Origin: Candolleomyces eurysporus
Taxonomy: Eukaryota; Basidiomycota; Agaricomycetes; Agaricales; Psathyrellaceae
NCBI GenBank assembly: GCA_027579435.1
Contig: JANBPK010000345.1
Span: 1-10,900 of the forward strand
DNA: 10,900 nt
Direction of reading: 5' to 3'
This document shows, in pieces, positions 1-7,951 of this stretch; position 1 is the first letter of the stretch; the number at the start of each line of letters is the position of its first letter. The translations under genes were made by a program, and so were the position numbers. The notes beneath the pieces are model-generated. The model was given only the letters and a program-made list of their open reading frames with translations, searched no databases and was not told the DNA's origin.

Positions 1-260
1 CCTTACTGTGTGTTAGCAAAGTCACTTCGTGAAGCATTTCTATCATTGCTGGTTGAGCCTTAGCTCCCCCTCAAACTTGCGATTGTACAAGAAGAGTTCT
101 AGAAGCCTCTGTCAACTCGACTTAGAGCTTTTACCTATACCCCTTGCCCGCCTCTATCTTCATGAAGGTATTTGGTGTGTTGTGTTGTTGTGGTTGTGTG
201 TGTGTGTTTTAGTTCTATAGTTTGGTTGTTAGAGCACCCTAGTTCGCTACCTGCACATCA
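1..260 (+). repeat. LTR fragment, inverted relative to the LTR at 2369-3764
   Basis: This segment aligns, in opposite orientation, with about 2486-2745 of the larger LTR. Shared blocks include GGTTGAGCCTTAGCTCC, CTTGCCCGCCTCT, a TG-rich stretch and ACCTGCACATCA. I estimate about 70% identity with small indels by eye. The similarity stops abruptly at about 260, directly after ACCTGCACATCA (249-260), where minus-strand gag-pol linker sequence begins. The last ~117 bp of the LTR are therefore missing, and its 5' part lies off the left edge. The divergence suggests a related but different or older element rather than the partner LTR of the 2369-3764 copy. A (TG)6 tract sits at 195-206. Confidence 0.75.
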
Positions 261-730
261 CCGGCTCTCTGAATGTAACTCCTTTCTCAGTCTCCACTTT
301 TTCCCATCACACTGGCTCTTTTCTCTTTGGCTTCCTAACCTCTTCCTCTTCTTCCTCATTGCTGTCAACAGTCACAGGGTTGGGCTTTTGTGTAACGGCC
401 TCTGGAGATTTTCTACTGCGACCAACCAAAGTCCTCTTTGTGGCAGAAGCATCCTTCGTCAGTCATCTTGAAAATCCTCTTTGGAATTGCCACTCGTCCT
501 TGTAGTCACAAACTGACTCTGGCTTCTTCCTTTCAGGTCCTCCAAAGAGTCCACCAACTGTGCCATGACTCAACTCATTCACTCTTGTTCTCTTCTGAGT
601 TGATTGAGGCCAGATTCCTCTTGATTCTGCACAAACTGCTGAGTCTGTGATGGCAAAGGGGTTCTCGACGACAAATTTTTGTGGGTGAGACTCTCAATAG
701 CTGCCTGCAGCTGCTTAATATCATCTCGAG
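261..730 (-). pseudogene. Degraded gag-pol linker of the minus-strand retroelement
   Basis: Minus-strand translation in shifting frames gives hydrophilic linker-like peptide: TRDDIKQLQAAIESLT near 730-680, RRPL-like basic runs, a glutamate run (EEEEEE, encoded near 345-365) followed by VRKPKRKEP, and finally KGVTFREPVM near 290-262. At least three stops interrupt it. In Agaricomycete Ty3/Gypsy elements such a charged linker lies between the zinc knuckle and the protease, so its place here is expected. No aspartic protease motif (D-T/S-G) follows, because the sequence changes to an inverted LTR fragment at 260. Confidence 0.5.
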
Positions 731-1977
731 TCACTGTTTCTGCTTCATAAGAGTTGTAGTTGAACTGACTCCTGAATACTCATCATCATAGACGTTCTGC
801 ACATTCTGAACTGTTCCTGCCACATATTTTTCCACGTACTCGTGCATACTTTCATGCTCATTTTGGAACAGTCGCTTTCCATCTGCTGTATATAATCCAT
901 CACGTCTTTGTTGAATTTTCCCAGCTTTGATATGTGCTTCCCTAGCCACACAAGTTCCCATGTAATGACCGGGTTGATTACAGTAGAAACAAACAGGTTG
1001 CCTTTGCAACAGGTTTGGAATTGGGCGAGACAGACAGTTCTGCTGATTCAACATAAAATTATGAGGATTCTTGAGCATTATCTCCATCTTGTCCTTTGTA
1101 TTCCTCATATCGCTCATGAACCTCTCGTTCCTATCTTTGTACTCGTTGAACTTCTCATTCAGCATCAAGTGGAAGTGCTGCAACAATCTGTCCTCATTTA
1201 CTTCTTGCTTTACAGGTGCAGAAGACAATTCCTGAGGCTTAGGCACTTCGGAAGCTCAAAGGGCAGTTCCAGTAGGATTCATGAAGGAAAAGGGTTTTGG
1301 TAGAACGCTGCCCCCAGCCTTGTCGAAGTTGAAGTCCTCAGTAAACTGCTTTCTTGAGCTGGCTAGCACTTCCGCCTTGTCCAAGTATTTCTCCCAGCTC
1401 AGGGGCTTGTCCCCTCTTACTAGCAGGTGATCTTGGGTTGCCTCATTGTCCCTAGCAATAGCATTGAGAACTTGTTCTCTGAAAGCTTCGTAAAGCACAG
1501 TTAAATAAGTCTCTGCAAGCTCCCGATTGCTGACAAGTTTTCCCAACTTTTTCGCTTCATTTCTAAACAGCAAGTGGAATTCTATTAAGGCATTGTAGTC
1601 CCTTTGTTGTAGGTCTTTGTAAGGGGCACACACAAGCTTCAGCCTCACTAGATCTCCTTTGGCTTGCTTCAGAGCCTGGGGATGGAAACTCAACACCTGC
1701 TCTTTGAACTCATCATAAGTTCCGGTTTTGTACTTGCTCATCTGAGTCCACACCTGTTTCTCTGTATAGGACAGATATTAAACTAAGATCATCTTCTTAA
1801 CCCTGTCCATTTCCACTTATTTATAGCCATAACTTCCTCACACTGTGCTAAGTAATCCAAAATCTGGGATTTCTCATAGTGCGGTCAATTTTTGGCATAG
1901 CTTGGAGGGAAGTTTTACCCTGAAGGCATGGCCCCCACATTCTCCGTAGCCAAGGGGTCATAAATGCTAGGATCCAT
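731..1977 (-). pseudogene. gag: Broken gag: capsid-like region plus CCHC zinc knuckle
   Basis: Gag packages retroelement RNA into cytoplasmic particles. The segment begins with MDPSIYDPLATENVGAM (from 1977), then has stops and a frameshift between about 1920 and 1778 (TAA at 1780-1778). A clear capsid-like ORF follows (1753-1256, about 165 codons) with TYDEFKEQVLSFHP, LVRLKLVCAP and LAETYLTVLYEAFREQVL. A single in-frame TGA (1258-1256) separates it from the continuation (to 731), which holds the knuckle CFYCNQPGHYMGTC (950-991; C-X2-C-X4-H-X4-C). After the knuckle come basic residues and an acidic tail, as in Agaricomycete Ty3/Gypsy gag. Near 740 the likely frame shifts again (into a frame reading ETVTRDDIKQLQ). 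With several stops and shifts this is a decayed copy. Confidence 0.8.
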
Positions 1978-1986
1978 CTTCTGAAC

Positions 1987-2367
1987 TCATCTTCTTCTCT
2001 GTGATCTGCTTGGGGATGACTGGAATAACTTCTGAAGCGCGGTTGCGATCTCTTCTACTTCATCAAGTGAATCTCTGTATGCAGATGAACTTTGGAAAGC
2101 TCTTTCAACTGCTTTCCAAACTCTTGTTTTTGCGTCTTGATAGACAGTAGGAAGTCTGGGATTTAAACCGGCACGTTGTGAATTGGTAGTAACTTGACCT
2201 AGAGACCAAGTCGTACCCACAGTCTCAGCTTCAGAACCAGAAATGATCTCTTCTGATCCCAAAGCTTGGGTTTCTCGATCTGAGGAACTTCCAACTCTCT
2301 TCTCTTTTCCTTTCTTAGCCTTCTTAGCTGTAGTAGCTTTTGAAGACGGAATGTTGTAAATTCGCAA
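1987..2367 (-). pseudogene. Gag N-terminal segment of the minus-strand retroelement
   Basis: A 126-codon open frame starts 2 bp inside the LTR boundary. It begins MRIYNIPSSK, followed by a lysine-rich stretch (KKAKKGKEKR), a serine/glutamate-rich low-complexity segment, and a helical acidic segment (about residues 82-115, containing VWKAVERAF and DEVEEIATAL). Position just after the LTR, basic low-complexity sequence and a switch to the MDPSIYDP segment right downstream suggest the N-terminal, probably disordered, part of Gag. It is out of frame with the downstream capsid-like ORF, so a frameshift separates them. I recognise no catalytic motif. It could instead be a short leader ORF. Confidence 0.5.
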
Positions 2368-2368
2368 A

Positions 2369-3764
2369 TGTGAACTTGTAGTAAGGTCTTAATAAAACTT
2401 GTTGCCACAAAGGAAAGCTTCTGAAGCAATAAACTGAAGTCTAATTGATTCTTGAAAACTTCCCCTTGCGGTGGGCTCCAATAGATGATGTGCAGGTCGC
2501 ATTCTAAGGCTCAAAACACAACAAGACAAAGAACCTAACTCTAACACTAACACACACACAAAACAAACACACCCAGTATCTTCTGAAAATAAGAGGCGGG
2601 CAAGGGTATAGTGAAAAGCACTAAGTCTAGTTGGACTAAGGCTTCGGAATGTAAACTTTGCAATTGCAAGTTCGAGGAGGGAGCTAAGGCTCAACCAGGT
2701 TCAATATTATTGCTTCAGAAGCTAAACTTCGTGGACAACTAACTTCGACGACAAATGGATTCGACTTCAGAAGTGAGAACATGGTCTTGACGTGATATAG
2801 CTTTGACAACACAATGAGGACATGGCCTCCAAACAACTTCTGAACTTAAAGATGCAACAGATAACAGAAAGGCTCTTGTAGATTCAGTGGGTAACACGGA
2901 CCTGGACGCAAAATACAACGCTAGCTACCCGCTATGTAGATTCAGTTACTTAGAGTCCAAGATTAAATACTGTAAATAAGTTTGGCAAACACATTCAGAA
3001 CAAACAGAGATATAAACACATGAAACCAACTAGTCCAAAAAGAGATAATCATATGAGGGTATCCAAGTTCCAGAACGAGGCCCCAACCTTCCTAGACTTG
3101 CATCAAGACGTGTTTGGAACCACTGCCAAAATGGCACTCCACTATCTTCCACATGCTTTGATAGTTTGGAATAGGTTCAGAGGTGAGTACCTTTGCTCCT
3201 GACCCTATTTCCGTCTATCCGGTTTGCTGGGCACCACTCCCAAGCCCTCATCACATCATTGCCTCGACCCTAGGCATTCCGCATCCTTCCGCACCCCATG
3301 CTTTCCTTGTTATCCATGTCGGCTCACAAGAACAAAACCTATCTCAGGTTCTGAAGACAGCCGAGGGTCCGGTCTCTACTCCACATCAGTTCACACCTTA
3401 AGTTGGCTCTTCAGAAGCCCTCAACTGAGCCACTCATACTTCCGAATCCAGCAATTGTCAGGTTTATTTGACTTAACAGAGTTGCCATCACATCCTCAAA
3501 GCCACAGAGTTATGTTACACTTTCCACTTAGTGAATGTCAGGGCGAATGTCCCTTGTGGTGTGCAGACTCTCTTCCTACGCCATACCTTGCCAGGTCAGG
3601 CACACAGTTATGGTTCTGAATTATTTCTCTACCCTTCAGATACGTTCGCAGGGCCTTCCTACTTTCAAGCACCACTGCCGAACCGTCATACTTGGGTCAC
3701 TGAGCCGGATCCCTGAGAGCTGCTAAGTCTGAAGCCGGGAACCGCTCCGACTCTTGGTTTCACA
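2369..3764 (-). repeat. 5' long terminal repeat of the minus-strand retroelement (~1.4 kb)
   Basis: The proposed LTR is 1396 bp with matching ends TGTGAA (2369-2374) and TTCACA (3759-3764), fitting the TG...CA rule with a 6-bp terminal inverted repeat. It lies immediately upstream of gag on the minus strand. The 5 bp outside the two ends differ (gcaaa and atgtt), so it is not a solo LTR with its own target duplication, which fits a 5' LTR whose partner is elsewhere. Part of it recurs inverted at 1-260. It carries nine copies of the 7-bp palindrome TTCWGAA. The boundaries are inferred from the terminal motifs and gag position, because no second same-orientation copy is in the window. Confidence 0.65.
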
Positions 3765-3868
3765 ATGTTCAGAAGACATGCTAAGTTCTATAAGTCGTCA
3801 TCGTTACTTAGTCCTTTAATTCACAAGCACTTCCAAAGAAAAGTTCCATTAATTCGCAATTTTTCTAA

Positions 3869-4723
3869 GGGTATGCAGACATGCGCTGCATCACTGGCAG
3901 CCTTGGCTGCTCCAACAAGCACTCCACCGACAACCGCTACTACCACGGCCTCATCACCAAACTTGAAGGCCACCACCAAACACACAAAGAAATGCTCAAA
4001 CAAATTGTCCAACTCACCCAGCTAAAGAAGAAAGTTGAAGAAGAAATTGACCAGGCCACCGCCCACCTCAAACGGGCCCATCAACAAGGAACTAGTGCTG
4101 AAGAGCGCGTCAACCACGAGATACAGGGCACCCGCCAGGCAATCTGCACCCACCAACTCAAGATCTGCGGCATCGTCAAACACTATATCAACAACAACAA
4201 CAACAAGGGGATTTACATCCCCAACAAACAGAAGAACACGGCCAAGCCTTACCGATGCCCTTTTTGCAAGAAGGAAAACCCAGGCCACTTGGTCCTCGCC
4301 TGCCGAAGTAACCCCTCCCTCATAAACTCCAGTGCCACCAACTTCATTCTACCCCTGGTCAAGAAGACCAAATCTGTCTCCACTGAACGCGGCTCACCAC
4401 CACCGACCTACCACCAGGGCAGCAAATGCCCTATCACCAAAACCCTCAAAGAAACCAAATGGGACCCTGTCAAGCAGGCCTTTGTGTGGCCAGAAGAATG
4501 AGGAAAGGGGAAGAAGAACACAGAGACCACTGGGGCTGCACCCAAGAAGAAGGTGTGGTTTGCAAGAACACCAGGAATGGCCAAAGACAGAAGAAATCCC
4601 CCTTGCCAGAAGAAGAAGACCCCTTACCTCCCAGCCAACAATTGGGAAGTTGATGAGTGGGATTGGGACATGGACTATGATGATTATCTGGGGGAAGAGG
4701 CCAAACATAATATTACTATATAA
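3869..4723 (+). pseudogene. Gag-like protein, C-terminal portion, with unusual zinc knuckle and one in-frame stop
   Basis: The open frame begins after a stop at 3866; the first ATG is at 3881. From there: a predicted coiled coil (about residues 25-68, with LKKKVEEEIDQATAHLKRAH), an asparagine run (residues 104-108), and CPFCKKENPGHLVLAC (residues 126-141, nt 4256-4303), a C-X2-C-X6-H-X4-C array two residues longer than the usual retroviral-type knuckle. A TGA at 4499-4501 ends the first 206 codons, but the same frame continues 73 more codons with a lysine-rich stretch (APKKKVWF) and a tryptophan/aspartate tail (EVDEWDWDMDYDDY), stopping at 4721-4723. That continuity argues the TGA is a recent nonsense mutation or a readthrough site. 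Nucleic-acid-binding Gag is the best reading; no close family was recognised. The true N-terminus is probably missing. Confidence 0.6.
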
Positions 4724-4746
4724 ATAGTTTGATCCAGTGGCTCAAA

Positions 4747-4762
4747 TTTAGTTGGGGGGTAG
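4747..4762 (+). other. Polypurine tract-like sequence before the LTR
   Basis: TTTAGTTGGGGGGTAG lies between the end of the gag-like frame (4723) and the LTR start. A G6 run directly before a TG-initiated LTR is the usual plus-strand primer arrangement of LTR retroelements. It orients the LTR as the 3' LTR of the upstream gag-like ORF. Confidence 0.6.
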
Positions 4763-5063
4763 TGTTATGTAATAACCCCAGTAGTATCTTTTTTTTTCTC
4801 TTAGTAACACTAGGACTGTGAACGATGACCACAGTTTGGTATTTTGTAATACTGAACTGCGTACTTAGTAACTTAGGACTGTGTAGTTACAAACCTTGGA
4901 CTACAGACTACAGACTATTACTTAGCTGGACTGTGTAATTACCAATGTATGCCTCAGCATGGACTGCGGCACAGTAACATGTATAGTATATAGGCAGCAC
5001 AAGCTGAGTGGTAACTCCTCAGCTTGTTCTCAAGAATCTACTCTCTTGCTTACTCATATTACA
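4763..5063 (+). repeat. LTR of the second element (~300 bp)
   Basis: It starts TGTTATGTAATAACC after the polypurine tract and ends CTCATATTACA, giving near-matching ends (TGTTAT/ATTACA). The U3-like part holds three spaced copies of a CTTAG...GGACTGTG motif (4800-4820, 4864-4883, 4921-4934). A TATA-like GTATATAGG (4986-4994) precedes a 10-bp hairpin (4999-5008 pairing with 5018-5027) near the expected transcript start. The gag-like ATG follows at 5106. The 5' boundary could instead be 4768 (TGTAAT, a perfect inverse of ATTACA). No second copy is in the window to fix the ends. Confidence 0.65.
4999..5027 (+). promoter_or_regulatory. Hairpin just downstream of the LTR TATA-like box
   Basis: ACAAGCTGAG (4999-5008) and CTCAGCTTGT (5018-5027) are perfect inverse complements with a 9-nt loop. 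It lies 5-35 bp after GTATATAGG, so the transcript would carry it at or near its 5' end. A role in RNA structure, packaging or strand transfer is inference. Confidence 0.5.
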
Positions 5064-5105
5064 CCCTCTCCAAAACACTTTCGGCACTAGTCCTCTCTCT
5101 AGTGC

Positions 5106-5889
5106 ATGACTCTTGCCATCTACACCAAGACCAAAATTGACTCCAACTATCTTATCACCTACGTTCAAATCTACTTTGTCATCACCTCGGAGGTCAAGAT
5201 CCGCCTCGAATCTTTCATCGTACGTAACCTAGTAAACAATGTCCTTAACGCTGCAGAATCTGCTATACCGCAGCCTACAAGTTCTGCAGAACTCGTTGCC
5301 GCAGTCGCCCTTCTTGACCAGAAATATTCATCACAAGCCCCGGAGGTCCTCCAACACCTCTGGACACTTGCAAGCCCAGAACCAATTAGCCTTATCAGAT
5401 CCGCTTCTTCAAGTGTTGATATTCTGCCAGACAACCGCACCCCTGTTGACCTTAGACTTACAGAGTGCAAATGAACTTCATCCAACCCCGATCACCCAGC
5501 CAAACAACCCCAACATGACACTCCCGACCCCGACAAACCCTCTAGCCCTTCAGCCGTCTGAAGGAAGGATCTCTCCACTCAATTTCGAGGAAGATCTCTC
5601 CACACCCCACAATCTCCAATTCCGCTTTTGGCACCTTTGCTTCCACATCCTTGACCAACCCCAAGTAATCCACTGGGCAGTGTTCACTGCCACCCAACCC
5701 GTCCTCCTTGCAGAAACCCCCACAAGAACCGGACTCACTATCCCAGCCCTTGGCCCTCTCCAGCTCACTTGCGTCACCAAGCTAAGCAAGCCCATAACAG
5801 CCTACCTCAGAAAACCCTGGGGGCCTGTCTGCCAGTTACACACCAGACAACCCCAGCAGCTGCTGTGTATTACAAAGGGACCTCATTGA
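5106..5889 (+). pseudogene. Gag-like N-terminal segment downstream of the LTR, frameshifted
   Basis: The ATG at 5106 is the first after the LTR and opens 122 codons to a TGA at 5472-5474, with a helical, alanine/leucine-rich middle (VNNVLNAAESAIPQP, AELVAAVALLDQKYSSQ). A second frame takes over near 5400-5470 and stays open to 5889; it reads a proline/threonine-rich linker (ITQPNNPNMTLPTPTNPL) and then an aromatic segment (NLQFRFWHLCFHIL, IHWAVFTATQPVL). Switching frames gives one plausible protein of ~260 residues without a clear end, so one frameshift has probably occurred. I recognise no named domain. The gag assignment rests on position after the LTR and the codon composition shared with 3869-4723. 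Confidence 0.45.
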
Positions 5890-6055
5890 ATGCAGCCCCT
5901 GGGGCTAGACCATTAAACACGGGACTTAAGCAATGTGGGCTGGTGCATATAGTATGGGCGTATGTGACTGCCATATGTGTTTAGTATGAGTGATAATTCA
6001 GCCCAAAGCCAATTGTAGTAGTTGCTCTGACACTATCTATTCAACATTTCAAATC

Positions 6056-7442
6056 ATGGCAGATGAGGAAGAGGTAAACAGTATCCAAATCTTTGGGAGG
6101 ATGAGAACTAACTTCAATTGGCAGGACCTACAATTCAATGCCGTTGAACACACTGTGGTGTGTCCAGTATGCAAAACAATCATATAACTTGGTCATGGTG
6201 GAATGGTTAGCTATGAGAACCATCATGACTCGCCAAAGTGCCAAGCTGCAAAGCGACAGATGGAGAGGTAGGAGAGGGCACCAAAGATCAAAGTCAAGCC
6301 AAATGCATCAATCCCAGATTTCATGAAGAAAAAGCCAGCAGCCATGCCATCTCTTGCAGCACCTGCCTCCCCCAATGACTAATACCCCTTTTTCAAGGCT
6401 TGAAAGCCAACATAGGACCAAAGAAGGGGTTCACCTGATGTTGCCACTGCTAGAACCACCTGCATATGATATCCCATTGTTGACTAGGTTGCAGGATCTC
6501 ATCTTGTGTCTGCCTGGTTCTGTGCCAGAGGCAACAGAAAATGATCACTTGGCCATGTTTGGACAAGATACACAGCACTTCGACAACCCCAACTCAGACA
6601 GCAAGAACCTATAGGAAGAGGTTATCAACCAAGTCTTGAAGAACACACTCAGTTGGGGGATGGAGAGAGAGATGTCAACCATCATCTGAAGGGGAAGGAA
6701 TGGAGTGGGCGGTCTCCTTACCTTTGTTGAGTACTTTGTTGGACAGCAAGCCATTGAACCTGCACTGTTTTAGGGAAAGCTGGAACAGTTAATAAAAGAA
6801 ACAGAAAAGATGTGAGTAAAAAGCAAATTCAAAGGTTTATCATTGCTTACAATGGGTCTAGATGCACTAGTGCTGGACCCAGCAGAAGCTTAGGCTCCAC
6901 AGAGCAAAAGAAGAGGGGCTCAAGCAGTGATGACGAGCCTGAGGTTGTCAGATCCATGCCTATTGTCAACATTTCAGCACCAAAGCAATGCATTGGATAC
7001 ACCATAACCATGCCTGAAAGGACAAACTCTGTTCACCTCCTACCCATTTGGCCTTCACAACGCTCTCAACCTTCCTTGGGACATCCACCTACTCCATAAT
7101 GGGATGACCCTGTGTGCTCATACTTGCAAGCAGCAGGTTGCGTCAGGGAACAACATCTGCCCTCCCTGCCGGATGCTTCCTTGCAACACTGTGCTGCATG
7201 GAATCAAGGATAGGATCAAGTAAGGAACCCCTACAAGGGCGGGGTATGCTTACTTTGGTATTAGTGGGCTGGTCAAAGCATTGAAGGCAAAGAACGCAGA
7301 AATCAACTATTTACAGTTCCATTCATTGAACCACACACGGCAGATTATGCACAATGCCAGTTCTCTGATTGACCATAAACGGTTGGTTGCGGCCATTGCA
7401 AGCGGGAGCATTGGCCGTGTTGATCAAGTTGTCCATGCATAA
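6056..7442 (+). pseudogene. Decayed member of a large multicopy Agaricomycete protein family (possibly transposon-derived)
   Basis: The start is taken at ATG 6056 (MADEEEVNSIQIFG). Frame A (to 6382) encodes a zinc-finger-like array, CPVC...YENHHDSPKC, with stops at 6185 and 6269. A second frame (about 6390-6815) reads VPEATENDHLAMFG, EEVINQVLKNTLSWGMERE and GVGGLLTFVEYFVG with stops at 6612, 6687, 6771 and 6813. A third covers about 6816-7040. From 7041 to 7442 the frame reads YPFGLHNALNLPWDIHLL, then ICPPC, LVKALKAKNAEINYLQFHSLN and IDHKRLVAAIASGSIGRVD, with one stop at 7221. These segments, in this order, match from memory a large unnamed family abundant in Agaricomycetes. Intact members run far longer; here the similarity ends at 7442. 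Molecular function is unknown to me. At least seven stops and three frame changes make it a pseudogene. Confidence 0.7.
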
Positions 7443-7467
7443 CAATGTTTACTTGTGTAAACATTGT
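7442..7467. repeat. Perfect 11-bp inverted repeat (hairpin) at the pseudogene breakpoint
   Basis: ACAATGTTTAC (7442-7452), a TTGT loop, then GTAAACATTGT (7457-7467). It sits directly after the last codons recognisable as the large-family pseudogene. It may be a remnant or footprint of a terminal-inverted-repeat element, or a fragile site where the copy was truncated; the sequence alone does not decide. Confidence 0.7.
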
Positions 7468-7951
7468 AATTGCCGGAGTTATTCCTGTCTGTGTCTACTC
7501 TCACCTTCTTCGGGGAATGGCTTACCTCCCAGCCGCATGCCTTGTGTGACCTCATTTGCTCATCATCAGCTATCGAGGCAACCTTGTCAATGACCAACGA
7601 TGAAATGAACACGATCAAGGAACTGGACCTCTGGATTTCTACTCGGCACATAAATTGCCACATACCAAGTCCCTACCAATCAACCCAGGCAAAAAGAACT
7701 GAAATTTCAGCGTTATGTACGACTCTGGCTTTCAGCGGTCCTCGAATGCCTTGTTAAACAATCGACAAAACACCTTGTCGGCTCTGTAATGAACCCCAGT
7801 ATTGTCGCATTCTCGGCGATGCCAAAACACTCCAGGCGCAATCCGGGTAAGTGATCCCGAACGACACAGAATGGAACGGCTCCATAATTTACACCCTGGC
7901 CTGCAGCGGTACCAGGGGCACTAAAGATGAACAATAAAGGAAGACTAAATT
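7468..7951. other. Intergenic stretch without a recognised gene
   Basis: Between the hairpin and the NACHT stop codon I see only short, unconvincing open frames. No tRNA, TIR pair or LTR end was found. Base composition changes near 7690-7720 toward the CpG-richer sequence of the NACHT side, so the boundary between decayed transposon DNA and host DNA may lie there. Confidence 0.5.
7713..7934 (-). CDS. Small unassigned open frame downstream of the NACHT gene
   Basis: A 73-codon frame starts 17 bp beyond the NACHT stop codon on the same strand. It reads APGTAAGQGVNYGAVPF and LECFGIAENATILGFITE, a mixed-polarity sequence that could be an exon fragment, but I recognise no family. A competing minus-strand frame within it (starting MEPFHSVSFGITYPDC) is also open, which weakens either case. 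It could be a leftover of a longer NACHT-protein C-terminus, an unrelated exon, or chance. Confidence 0.2.
   Translation of the reverse strand: MFIFSAPGTAAGQGVNYGAVPFCVVRDHLPGLRLECFGIAENATILGFITEPTRCFVDCLTRHSRTAESQSRT

Larger units (their letters stand above)
261..3764 (-). mobile_element. Partial, decayed LTR retrotransposon (probably Ty3/Gypsy), 5' portion
   Basis: Read on the minus strand, the order is LTR (3764 to 2369), gag N-terminal ORF (2367-1987), broken gag body with a CCHC knuckle (1977-731) and gag-pol linker (730-261). The capsid-like wording (TYDEFKEQVLSFHP and the following helical stretch) and a knuckle followed by a basic and then acidic region match gag of Agaricomycete Ty3/Gypsy elements as I know them. 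Protease, reverse transcriptase, RNase H, integrase and the 3' LTR are absent; at 260 the element is replaced by an inverted LTR fragment. No primer-binding site matching a familiar tRNA 3' end was recognised next to the LTR. Assignment to Ty3/Gypsy rather than another LTR order rests on gag alone. Confidence 0.75.
3765..5889 (+). mobile_element. Second LTR retroelement region: gag 3' part, PPT, LTR, gag 5' part
   Basis: The plus-strand order is a gag-like C-terminal ORF with a zinc knuckle (3869-4723), a G6 polypurine tract (4747-4762), a ~300 bp LTR (4763-5063), then an ATG 42 bp after the LTR opening a gag-like N-terminal ORF (5106-5889, frameshifted). Both coding parts share a C- and A-rich, G-poor coding strand, which suggests one element family. 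No RT or integrase is seen on either side of the LTR. An ORF ending ~40 bp before a PPT and LTR, with no pol, is typical of non-autonomous gag-only elements. Whether this is two tandem copies sharing an LTR or one permuted copy cannot be told from the window. Confidence 0.6.

Noticed and set aside
2369..3764. Solo LTR interpretation
   Set aside because: The 5-bp flanks differ (gcaaa and atgtt), and gag follows directly on the minus strand, so a 5' LTR of a partial element fits better.
3765..4025. 86-codon frame starting at 3765
   Set aside because: It is Thr/Ser/Ala-rich and overlaps the gag-like frame, which has a coiled coil and zinc knuckle and stays open to 4723 apart from one stop.
5171..5485. 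Minus-strand 104-codon frame
   Set aside because: It is antisense to the gag-like N-terminal ORF, with no motif or plausible start context.
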